Source: Phialophora verrucosa
Lineage: Eukaryota; Ascomycota; Eurotiomycetes; Chaetothyriales; Herpotrichiellaceae
NCBI GenBank assembly: GCA_002099365.1
Contig: MSED01000003.1
Span: forward strand, 3,693,552 to 3,757,551
Length of the DNA: 64,000 bases
Direction of reading: 5' to 3'
The translations under genes were made by a program, and so were the position numbers. Numbering within the stretch: position 1 is the stretch's first letter; every line of letters begins with the position of its first letter. The notes under the pieces were generated by a model. It saw only the letters and a list, made by a program, of their open reading frames with translations. It made no database searches and was not told the origin of the DNA. Below, piece after piece: positions 54,784 through 64,000 of the stretch.

Positions 54784-56770
54784 ATTGAAACCCAATCAAC
54801 CCTCAAGCAATGCATGGCCGGCACAAGTCCGAGTGCGACCGCGAGGCCGACCAAGACTTGTGAAGATGTGATGTCCCTTTGTTTTCTGCCTCCGGTCAGG
54901 CGCGCGAGGATAGCGGAGCCTGCCTTGAGGGTTGAACTTGTGGTAGCCGAGAGTAAGATCCTCGGACGGTTGCTGGGGAGTAGATTCGAACGAGCGCAGC
55001 GACGGTAGAAGGCGTCGGGATGAAAGTAGTTGCAGTCTAGGAACAGGATTGCGGAGGTGAGGACTTCGGGTGTTTGGCCGTCGGCGGCAAGATAAATGCG
55101 TTTGGGGAGCGAAGCCGGCGCACAAGGTCACTTGTTTGTGGGATGCAGTGAAGAGGCCGCAGAGGAAGACGTTAGCCGGATTGTGATCTGGTTGTTAGAC
55201 GGTTTGAGATTGAATGAATCTGGAGTGTTGGTGGAATGACACACGCGCGGAAGCGGCAAAAGCAAGGAAGGCAGGAGGCTCCAGGCATAATCTCACGCCT
55301 AACGAGCCTTGTTAAGCCCCGAGGCTGCGCAGGGCGCTGATTGGGCAGGCGCCTGACTAACTTGGACACATTATGAAAGGATCTCGGGATGGGCGCAGGG
55401 GCTTCTCTGTGCACACAAGATGCCCTCGAGTGAGTACCTTACTTTCCCGCCCATAACAAGTCTTTGCTGGTGTGGGTTCTCATACATAAAAGACAACTTC
55501 CATGTCCCAAGCCTCACTTTGTCCAGGGTTTTTCAATGATGAGGCGCCACTGATCACACTACTGGCTTGAATGGAGAACGACCGCGCCATCCTTCTTGTC
55601 CTTTTCGTGTTTGTCAACAGAGCACACAGTACGAGTAGCCTTATTCATATCATGACTTCTTTACTTTCTTCATCGCTGGTTAGATCTAAACCGGACTTCG
55701 GACGTTCACTCCGAAACATCGCATAGTCACCTTGTATTGGCTTCTCTACTCGTTTCCGGGGTACTATTGCGCACCTCCCTTGCAGTGGATAGCTGAGAAT
55801 CCGCGAACTGCAGATATGATTGGTTTATCCTTTGGGCCATCCGGGCCATTCGATCGGTGACCAGCTGCACGCCATCCCATGGTCACAGGAAGGCAACCGG
55901 GAGGGTGTGCATCTGGACAGCTTTGGTAGGCTGAACTCCCTCCAGCGATGCGAAACCGATGCAGCCAGGACACCTGCTAGCCCGACTCGCCATAGTCAAC
56001 GGACTGTCGGTGGTCATGAGATTAGGCCTTGGCCTGAGACCTTGGGATATGCTTTCGGAGAAGCGTACATAGTCGGTGCTAGCTCGAGAAACGAGAGATA
56101 CGGAGTCAGATATCAGCTGTTCCAGAGGGGAAGCGAGGCAGATCCTGCTGGAATAAGTACCCGGCAAATCCCACATGCGATGGGATCAGCTCTTTTAAGC
56201 ATCCTTCAGCATCTGGCAAGCCACGAATCGTCCTCTGCGACCCGCACGCCCACTTATTGGACCCGGTAAACGAGACATAGCTTGACGTGAGAACGCAGAT
56301 AAAACCTGACAGCTCTCCGCCATGTTCAACCGTGAATTTTTCTGCTTCCAGAGCAAGTGACGATGGAGGAGGAGGACCTCAGCAGGACTTGATAGAGGGG
56401 CAGCCAGGCCCTGCGAGGTGGAGCGGAAGGCTATCCCTCGACGAAACATGGTCAGTTCCCTTCCGCCAATCGTGACACCTGCCGAAAGCCGCCTCCCGCT
56501 GCAGCTGAGTGAGGCCCCTGTCATCCTCTTCGCTCGTTTGCATCATGCTCTGTCCCTTGGATATTCCTTTCAGCAATCGCTAAGGCATGTTCTATATCCT
56601 CACTCTTGTCACAGGTACCTCGCAATGAGCCAGCCTCTGCAGCAGGCAGGCCGCGACCACCTCTACCACGCACCGCGTCACATCTGTCACAAATCAGCCT
56701 GATCTCCCCGACACCTTCTGTCGAAGCAGATGACGAGCGAGAGTCGGATTGGGGTTACTCGGATTCCAAC
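54784..56770. other. Intergenic, 2 kb, between divergent MED14 and ATG22
   Basis: Divergent promoter space. No separate gene is supported; a 149-codon plus-strand frame (55820-56269) lacks motifs. The right end (about 56618-56770) may be coding sequence of ATG22: it is open in frame after a splice-acceptor-like CACAG and reads DDERESDWGYSDSNM before the annotated start. Confidence 0.5.
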
Positions 56771-58659
56771 ATGGGCGACTCCGAGGATCGCGAAGCAGAG
56801 ATGAGGTATGCGGAGGAAGACACTAGGCCGACGAGCCAGAAAGAGCTATGGGGATGGTACTCTTATGGCTGGGCCGCGGAGGTCTTTGCCATATGCGCAA
56901 TGGGTGAGCAATGCTCCGTGGACAGACAGACCGGCGGCCCTCGAAGCTGACCTTTCTTCGCAGGATCATTTCTCCCAATCACGCTTGAACAGCTGGCCCG
57001 AGAGCGAGGAGTACTATTAGAAGATGGGACGACGCCGTGCAGTGCTGGCTGGAAAAGCGGCGACGGCAACACACCAAATGTCACAGCCCCGGACTCTCAG
57101 AAGCACCGACACAACGAACTTCCCGCGTGCGTGGTATATGTCCTAGGTGCTGAAATCAACACGGCAAGCTTTGCCATGTACACCTTCTCCATCAGCGTCC
57201 TGGTGCAGGCTGTCCTCATCATCTCCATGTCCGCCGCAGCAGACCACGGTCGATTTCGGAAGACATTCCTCCTGGCCTTTGCCTTCACTGGGGCAACAGC
57301 AACCGTCCTGTTCATCGGAGTTGTTCCGAAAGTCTACTTACTGGGAGCTTTGTTGGCTATTGTTGCGAATACCTGCTTCGGCGCATCATTTGTCCTACTC
57401 AATTCCTTCTTGCCCCTGCTGGTCCGGCACCACCCGACTATCGAAAGAGGTCGCCAAGAGAACGTTAGGGAAGGGGATGACAGTGAATATGTTGAGCACG
57501 ACGATCACGCTATGACGAGCTCAACGTCTGGTCTGATCCCACGAGATCCTTCCGACTTCAGCGCTGCTACCCAACAATCTCCCGAGTTAATCTCGCCGGA
57601 GCTCAAGCTGTCTACTAAGATATCATCGACCGGTATTGGTGTCGGATATATTGCCGGACTTTTTGTGCAGGTCGTGGCTGTTGGTCTTGTGGTTCTAACA
57701 GGCTCCACGCTCTTCTCGTTACGACTGGTGCTCCTCTTGGTGGGCTTGTGGTGGTTTGTGTTCAGCATTCCGGCCGCTATGTGGTTGCGCCCGCGCCCAG
57801 GTCCACCATTACCGACTGAACTTACGGGACGATACGCCTGGGTCTCCTACGTCACGTACGCATGGCAGGCATTGTTCAAGACCATTGGCCACGCCCGGAA
57901 GCTCAAAGACATTGTGATCTTCCTCTGCGCATGGTTCTTGCTCAGTGACAGCATTGCCACGGTCAGTGGGTGAGTGAACAAGCTCCTGTTTTCGATCGCT
58001 CCTCTGCTAACCAATGCAGGACTGCGGTACTTTTTGCTAAAACTAGCCTTGGTATGAGCACGCAAGCCCTCGGGTTGATCAACGTGATTGCAACCATAGC
58101 AGGCGTCATCGGCGCATTCTACTGGAGCTGGATTTCTCGCATGTTGAACTTGCCCGCGTCTCGGACCATTGTTGCATGCATCTGCTTGTTTGAGATTATT
58201 CCCCTGTACGGTATGCTGGGGTTCATTCCTGCCATTAAGCGATACGGAGTTTTTGGCCTACAGCAGCCATGGGAAATGTACCCGCTAGGTGCAATCTATG
58301 GCTTCGTGCTCGGAGGATTATCATCTTATTGTCGGGCATTTTTTGGCGAACTCATTCCTCCTGGGTTTGAAGCTGCTTTTTATGCCCTGTATGCGATTAC
58401 GGACAAGGGCTCGAGCATATTTGGGCCGGCGATTGTTGGTGCAATCACAGATCGGTATGGGGAGATCCGACCAGCGTTTGTGTTTTTGGCGGTGCTCATC
58501 TTCCTTCCCTTACCCCTGATGTTGTTGGTCGACGTGGATCGAGGCAAGGCCGAGGCATACCGGATGTCAGTGGAGCTGGAGGGAAACAGGAAAGCCACAG
58601 ATGATGACACAAGATATCGCACGATACCTACAATTGTATTGTCAGAGGAGGACGACTGA
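56771..58659 (+). CDS. ATG22: Autophagy-related protein 22, vacuolar amino-acid effluxer
   Basis: MFS-like vacuolar membrane protein of about 592 residues that exports amino acids released by autophagic breakdown. Diagnostic blocks: DTRPTSQKELWGWYSYGWAA at the N-terminus (the most conserved Atg22 signature), MGSFLPITLEQLARERGVLL across intron 1, [56 protein letters not shown] across intron 2, and GLSSYCRAFFGELIPPGFEA. About 12 membrane segments with a long acidic central loop. Introns: 56904-56963 and 57970-58019. The start ATG 56771 is the nearest in frame to the signature; an upstream exon ending in VEADDERESDWGYSDSN-type sequence is likely part of the protein, so the true N-terminus may be longer. 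Confidence 0.93.
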
Positions 58660-59306
58660 CATCTGCCAACTTCCGGCACTCTTGGGACAGATTGGACTGG
58701 ACTGGCGGACGGTGGCTGGAATACCGCTGAGAATAGTCATCATTGATTAGAAATACTAATAGATCGGTACCATTTCACGGCGAAATGATGTGTTTGTCTT
58801 GCGAGAGGCCACAGTGGCTATTGATAGAGTTGGAAGGCCGTATCCGTGTTTGATAAGTCAACTAAATGCTGGTCGATCGCACATGTGGCGAAGGTACGAA
58901 GACTCCTTTCTGATGAGCTTCTATGTTCACGAGATCTGCGCATGGCGCCCGCGGTCTGAATAGCCCCTGAAGTGGCTGGTTTGCCCGCGTTTCAGGGTCA
59001 GCGATGGGCGGAAAGGGGCTCAGCTGAAGGGGCAACCAGTGAATCGCCTTTGAATTGAAGTGGAGAGCCAAACGAGGTGACCCCAAAAAAGTAGTGAACA
59101 CCTCTCCTCTATCCAGTGAATAAGTGGTGGGTTGCCTCCTTCACTGTCCAGATCCAGCCGCGACATAAAAGTTGCTTGTCCCCTGGGCTCCTCACGACCC
59201 AGTCCTCGCAACAGTCTTTCGATCTATCTAGCCCTTTGCTAATTCGACATTCAGTATCACAACTTCTTCCAACTTGTGCCGGCACACTCTCGTTAAGCGC
59301 TTCATC
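58660..59306. other. Intergenic, PDI promoter
   Basis: Promoter of the PDI gene, pyrimidine-rich just before the start. I looked for unfolded-protein-response elements (TGACGTG, CCAAT-N9-CCACG) and did not find a convincing one. No gene. Confidence 0.5.
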
Positions 59307-61032
59307 ATGCGATCATTCGCCCCTCTGGCCGCCATCGGCCTTGCCCTTGCCAGCCTCTCATCCGCCAGCGACGTTCACGACCTGCATGCGGATGACTTCA
59401 AGGACTTCATCAAAGAGAACGACCTGGTTCTTGCAGAATTCTTTGCGCCCTGGTGCGGACACTGCAAAGCGTTGGCACCTGAGTACGAAGAGGCTGCGAC
59501 CACCCTGAAGGAGAAGAACATCCCGCTGGCCAAGGTCGACTGCACAGCCGAGGGTGACCTGTGCAAGGAGTATGGCGTTGAAGGATACCCTACCGTCAAG
59601 GTCTTCCGTGGCCTCGACAACATCAAGCCGTACCCTGGTGCGCGCAAAGCCCCTGCGTGAGTCTTCCGTTTGCACCGATCTGAGGTCGACTTTCTAACCC
59701 TGTGCAGGATCGTCTCATACATGACCAAGCAGCAACTACCCGCGATATCTCTACTCTCTTCAGACACCCTGGAAGAGTTCAAGACGACCGACAAAGTTGT
59801 TGTAGTGGCCTATATCTCAGCCGATGACAAATCCTCAAACCAGACATATACATCCCTCGCCGAGTCACTAAGAGATGAATACATCTTTGGTGCCTCCAAC
59901 GATGCCGCCCTTGCGAAGGCTGAAGGCGTTAAGCAACCTGCCATCGTTCTTTACAAGGATTTCGATGAGGGCAAGAACACTTTCACAGACACTTTCACTG
60001 AGGATGCCGTCGCCACTTTCATCAAGACTGCCTCGACTCCCCTGGTTGGTGAGGTGGGCCCAGAGACCTATGCTGGCTACATGGGTGTACGTGTTTCCCT
60101 TTCAATCGCCATACTCCGGTACTAATTGCTTCTAGGCTGGCATCCCTCTCGCCTACATTTTCGCTGAGACGCCCGAAGAGCGCGCCTCCCTTGCTGAAAC
60201 CCTCAAGCCCGTTGCAGAGAAATACAAGGGCAAGATCAACTTTGCGACGATCGATGCCAAGGCCTTCGGTGCACACGCTGGTAATCTGAATCTCCCGACC
60301 GATAAATTCCCCTCGTTCGCCATCCAAGAGACGATCAAGAATGAGAAATACCCGTTCGAGGGCAGTGACCTCACCGAGAAGAAGATCGGAGCCTTCGTCA
60401 AGGAGTTTGTTGCGGGCAAGATTGCTCCTAGCATCAAGTCTGAGCCAATCCCGGAGAAGCAAGATGGCCCCGTCACCGTGGTTGTCGCAAACTCGTACAA
60501 GGACGTCGTCTTGGATGACTCCAAGGATGTTCTCATCGAGTTCTATGCTCCTTGGTGCGGACACTGCAAGGCCCTTGCTCCTACCTACGAGAAGCTTGCC
60601 GAGCTCTACACTACTAGCGATTTCTCCTCCAAGGTCACTGTCGCCAAGGTCGACGCCACTTTGAACGACGTCCCAGACGAGATCTCTGGCTTCCCAACCA
60701 TCAAACTCTACCCCGCTGGTGCCAAAGACTCGCCCGTTGAATACTCCGGCCCTAGAACGCTCGAAGACCTTGCGGCCTTCATTAAGGACAACGGCAAGCA
60801 CGGCGTTGACGGCCTGGCTGGCAAAGATGACGACGAGCAGATGGAAGACGTGACCTCGGCTGCTAGCGACACCCTGGCCAAGGCTGCCCCAGCAGCTACT
60901 ACTGCCGCTGAGTCCGCTTCTTCTGGTGTCGCTGATGCCGTCAAGTCCGTGGTCAGCGAGGCTGCAGATGCTGCCCAGACCATGTTGGCTGACACTGATG
61001 AGGGAGGTGTGCAGGAGCATGATGAGTTGTGA
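59307..61032 (+). CDS. PDI1: Protein disulfide isomerase
   Basis: ER-lumen oxidoreductase and chaperone of 541 residues. Signal peptide 1 to about 20, then thioredoxin domain a with APWCGHCK (Cys50/Cys53), domains b and b' without active Cys, domain a' with APWCGHCK (Cys384/Cys387), an Ala-rich acidic tail, and the ER-retrieval signal HDEL. Introns: 59657-59707 (joining APA to IVSYMTKQ) and 60087-60135 (joining YMG to AGIPLAYIFAE). The a-b-b'-a' order and length match fungal Pdi1. The ATG at 59307 opens the signal peptide. A 349-codon antisense frame covers the a' half and is a coding-bias shadow. It is not linked in function to its neighbours. Confidence 0.97.
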
Positions 61033-61661
61033 GCTACTCTTTGGTGCTGCATTTACGCGTCTTGCGAGCAAGTGTGCTATTTCACAAAAGCAATGGCCTT
61101 GCTTTTCTGTACCATTATCATAGGTGAATGGCGTGACGGGCTCACTCTCTTTCGGGGCACGGTATGTTCAAGAATCCCGCGACTCCATAGTGAAGCCAGA
61201 CTGCGAGAGAGTCTGAAAAGAAAGTCGCGAATGATACACACGAATCGGCATCCGATGGAGCAAGGCCTGCTTGGAGTTGGAAGCTCTGGCCCAAACTCCA
61301 CGTGCTACCATGACGGGCATGTAAGCTAGGGTTCCTCGACAACTCTAATCATGTGCGCAGGGAATACACGGTCAGATAGAGGTGATACGTGCAATGAGAA
61401 CAACAGTCTTCTAAACCATCGTAGCCGTCTTGTATGTGACCTCTAGCGGCTGCGGAACTGGGATTTGGGGAGTCTGGACCCTCATGACCCTGTATCCCCG
61501 CCTCAGAACCGTTTCTCCAGCGGTGGCGATATTGACATATGACGCTCGCTCCACCTCCGCTACATATATCAATAAGACTCTCCTGTCTCGTCACTCATAT
61601 CTCTCCTGAACATTAACTCTTATTATACTCGCACCCTGTTGACGCCTTCCGAACTCGCAGA
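61033..61661. other. Intergenic
   Basis: 3' flank of PDI and promoter of the small membrane protein. No gene. Confidence 0.5.
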
Positions 61662-62219
61662 ATGGACGAAGACGTAGCTTTTGGCATTTTCTTCGTCATT
61701 TTCCTCCTTATCGTTCTCACTCTTCCCCTCTCAATCACCGCCTGCATTGCCGCCTCCGCCACGCGCAAATGGTCGAAAGAAAAGGCCCGTCGATTTCAAT
61801 CGGGCATACCCCTTGAAGAATCGGATTTTTTGGTTTCCGATGCTGAGTCCGACCTCGACCCTGAAGATTATCTCGACTCAGAAGATGAGGAGTATTACAG
61901 CGCTAGACGGGAGCAAAAGCACAGGGAACAGGAAGAGAAAAGAACAGACCGTCAATTAAGCACCACGAGAAAGTTCTTCAAGGAATGGAAGAAGTGCTGG
62001 AGGGGTCCTCCCGGCACGAAAGAACAGCTGGCGAAGGAGAGGGAGTTGAAGGAGACTGAGGAGCGGAGGAAGATTGCGCGCGAGGCTGTCAGAGAGTATC
62101 TGAGGATGGAGAGGAGGAAGGAGAGGAAGGCAAAGCAGGAACAAGGAGCGAAGAAGCAGTGGGATGAGGCGACTGGATTGCCGACTTATGGTAATGCTAT
62201 TGCTGAGGGCAAACACTGA
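61662..62219 (+). CDS. Small membrane-anchored coiled-coil protein, unknown function
   Basis: 185 residues, no intron. A short acidic start (MDEDVAFG) leads into one strong membrane segment, IFFVIFLLIVLTLPLSITAC. After it come a basic stop-transfer stretch (TRKWSKEKARRFQ), an acidic patch (SDAESDLDPEDYLDSEDEEY), and a long highly charged helix (about residues 80-170, Glu/Lys/Arg heptads) likely to form a coiled coil. It ends in DEATGLPTYGNAIAEGKH. I do not recognise a family. The topology suggests a signal-anchored protein with a cytosolic coil, which is inference. The clean single frame, amino-acid pattern and position among housekeeping genes support a real gene. Confidence 0.8.
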   Translation: MDEDVAFGIFFVIFLLIVLTLPLSITACIAASATRKWSKEKARRFQSGIPLEESDFLVSDAESDLDPEDYLDSEDEEYYSARREQKHREQEEKRTDRQLSTTRKFFKEWKKCWRGPPGTKEQLAKERELKETEERRKIAREAVREYLRMERRKERKAKQEQGAKKQWDEATGLPTYGNAIAEGKH

Positions 62220-62720
62220 GGACTGGTTGAAGACATTGGGATGGGACTTGACACTTTTCAGAGCCATCGTTTCATCGAAATCCATCTCAATTCCGGGCAT
62301 TCAAGGTTGGGAGATGGTCTCATCCGCCGGTCCTGCATGGAGGGAGACTGATTTGCATTCATGTTCACTTGCCACCTTCGGCACCTCTTGCATGCGGATA
62401 TTTGCATCCGTATTGTTCAGCATTTCCTGACAGCACGCAAATGCCCGATGCCGTCCCCCTTCGGAGATATTTCCACCGTGCTTTTGTCAATTGCATGTTA
62501 CTTTAAGATCACTTCAATTGAGCAGAGTTCCCGCTGTCTTGGACGCACTCGAGGGCAGGCGCTCCTCAGGACCTTCCTTCAGAGCCTCCTCCTCTTCCGC
62601 AAACTGACTGTGGTTTCGGGAAACCTGCTCAACGTCGAGCCGGTTCTGCCAATCCACAGCTCGTCGATCACAGCCATATCCGAGTTGACTCGATCTCATC
62701 CCGCTGGGACCGCATATATC
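62220..62720. other. Intergenic
   Basis: Nothing recognisable; promoter of the SET-MYND gene. Confidence 0.5.
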
Positions 62721-64000
62721 ATGGAGCTTGCAGACGGTCCGGCACCGTCCCACATTTCGCCCGTCCAGAACGAGGAGTCAGTCAAGGGCAGGCGCAGTGA
62801 GAATGGCAAAAAGAACAAAAAGGATGCGGGGGCGACCGAGAACAACGAGACCTTGGACGCCACCAAGCACTGCCGTCTCGCTGAGGTCGGTGAGAAACTG
62901 CCAAACACTATGGAGTTACGCAGCGACCCTGTGAAAGGCGAAGGTCTGTTTGCACGACGGGACATTTCTGTCCTCGAGCCCATTTGTGCCCTTCCATATT
63001 CCATCTTCATGGCTCTTGAGACGGAGAAGCTTTCGACCACCTGCTACTCGTGCCTGGCCGTCACGGCCTCGCACATTCCCTACATCAAAGGCACAGCTCA
63101 GGAAGATATAAGCTTGAAAACATGCACAGGATGTTCTCAGGTCAAGTTCTGCGGCAAAGAATGTCAGACGAAGGCCTGGAAGGCTTACCATAAACTCGAA
63201 TGCAAGATTTTCGATCAATACCGCCATAACTTCCCTCCGATGATGGCCCGAGCGGCTATGCGTGTCGCCCTGCTGAAAGACAGAGGGCTGCTTTCCCAGC
63301 AATATTGGGATACACTCATGAACAACCTCGCCTCGCATGAAGATGTCTGGAGGGCGGCCCCTGAGAACAACATCACAGCAATGGTACGTGACATCAAGTT
63401 TGTCACCAATTCAAAGATGTCACTGGCAACCCTTACCAGACTATTCTGGGTCATGCGAACCAACTCAATCGAGCTTCCCACCTCAGTACATGGGGGAATC
63501 GGCACTATGCTTGATCCTATCTTCGCCAAGTTCAACCACAGTTGCAATGCCAACGTCACGCTCTTCCGACCATGGCACACCAGTAAGACCGGCTGGAACT
63601 TGGAACCTAACCCTAACGCTCAGCAACGAAGCACATTCGCGACCGTCATTCCCCTAAGAGACATTAAAGAAGGCGAAGAGCTCACAATCTTCTACTCCGA
63701 CCCCACCTTGTCGGTCAGGGAGAGAAATACAAAGCACATAATGAACTACTACTTTGAATGTGCCTGTTCCAGGTGCCTTGATGACATGAAGGCCGCCACT
63801 GAGGTTGAAGAGCGTATACCTGTTTTGTCGGCCCAGTATGCGGCGTGGTCGGAAGGTGTGCTTCGGCAACTGGAGCAGTTACAGGCCAATGAAGAGGGAG
63901 GACGTCTCGTATACGACAAAGCAAGCCAGGCCTGGGAGGATGGTGTAGCACAATACCTGGACTACCCAGCACTGTATACTGCCGGTGACTTTGATCAAAT
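62721..64000 (+). CDS. SET and MYND domain protein (3' partial)
   Basis: Open from the ATG at 62721 to the window edge: 426 codons with no stop and no visible intron. It is a SMYD-type candidate lysine methyltransferase, using S-adenosylmethionine. After a Lys-rich leader the split SET domain starts at MELRSDPVKGEGLFARRDIS. The MYND zinc finger is inserted with CYSC (108, 111), CTGC (135, 138), FCGKEC, and H157/C161. The SET core resumes with FAKFNHSCNANVTLF, TFATVIPLRDIKEGEELTIF and YSDPTLSVRERN, then the post-SET Cys cluster YYFECACSRCLDD. NHSCxxN and ExLTIFYxD are the SAM/catalytic motifs, and both look intact. The C-terminal helical domain continues past 64000. The target, histone or other, is unknown. 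Confidence 0.93.
   Translation, partial: MELADGPAPSHISPVQNEESVKGRRSENGKKNKKDAGATENNETLDATKHCRLAEVGEKLPNTMELRSDPVKGEGLFARRDISVLEPICALPYSIFMALETEKLSTTCYSCLAVTASHIPYIKGTAQEDISLKTCTGCSQVKFCGKECQTKAWKAYHKLECKIFDQYRHNFPPMMARAAMRVALLKDRGLLSQQYWDTLMNNLASHEDVWRAAPENNITAMVRDIKFVTNSKMSLATLTRLFWVMRTNSIELPTSVHGGIGTMLDPIFAKFNHSCNANVTLFRPWHTSKTGWNLEPNPNAQQRSTFATVIPLRDIKEGEELTIFYSDPTLSVRERNTKHIMNYYFECACSRCLDDMKAATEVEERIPVLSAQYAAWSEGVLRQLEQLQANEEGGRLVYDKASQAWEDGVAQYLDYPALYTAGDFDQ

Noticed and set aside
55820..56269. 149-codon plus-strand frame between MED14 and ATG22
   Set aside because: No motif and no plausible splice partners; treated as intergenic.
58660..59306. Unfolded-protein-response element in the PDI promoter
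   Set aside because: It was expected for this gene, but no convincing TGACGTG or CCAAT-N9-CCACG motif could be seen.
60022..61071. 349-codon open frame antisense to PDI
   Set aside because: It follows from the codon bias of the PDI coding strand; no motifs, and PDI itself is certain.

Overview
The window is nuclear DNA of a filamentous ascomycete (Pezizomycotina). The evidence is many short introns (about 41-174 bp) with GT-AG borders and CTRAY-type branch sites, Zn2Cys6 regulators, and fungal housekeeping proteins (Mediator Med14, Atg22, Ung1, an HDEL-tailed PDI). The class cannot be fixed from sequence alone; a Eurotiomycete/Chaetothyriales-like genome is a guess. I saw no rRNA, tRNA, CRISPR or intact transposon. 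All gene models are spliced by eye; where I give amino-acid lengths, the exon sums are multiples of three.

Layout. Positions 1-3787 hold no gene. A first accessory block (3.8-18.8 kb, all on the minus strand) carries a DHA1-type MFS exporter, a Zn2Cys6 regulator, a secreted S10 serine carboxypeptidase, a fold-type I aminotransferase, the relic of a short-chain dehydrogenase, and an unusual 811-residue fusion of a PaxM-like FAD monooxygenase to a polytopic membrane domain. A gene-poor stretch follows (18.8-22.1 kb).

A second accessory block (22.1-43.8 kb) is rich in oxidoreductases and regulators: an aromatic-hydroxylase-type FAD monooxygenase, a cytochrome b5/FMN alpha-hydroxyacid dehydrogenase, a C2H2+Zn2Cys6 regulator, a cyclase-family metal hydrolase, a sugar-porter-type MFS transporter, an alpha/beta-hydrolase that has lost its oxyanion motif, an ACC-synthase-like aminotransferase, a second Zn2Cys6 regulator and an NTF2-FMO fusion. 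There is no PKS, NRPS, terpene synthase or DMATS backbone. The mix (uptake, ring hydroxylation, alpha-hydroxyacid oxidation, amide or lactone hydrolysis, transamination, two local regulators) therefore looks more like a catabolic cluster than a classical biosynthetic one. This is inference.

From 44.8 kb the content turns to single genes and housekeeping: a secreted GH20 beta-N-acetylhexosaminidase, a GC-rich MmgE/PrpD-family protein, uracil-DNA glycosylase, Mediator subunit 14, Atg22, protein disulfide isomerase, a small membrane-anchored coiled-coil protein, and a SET-MYND protein that runs off the right edge.
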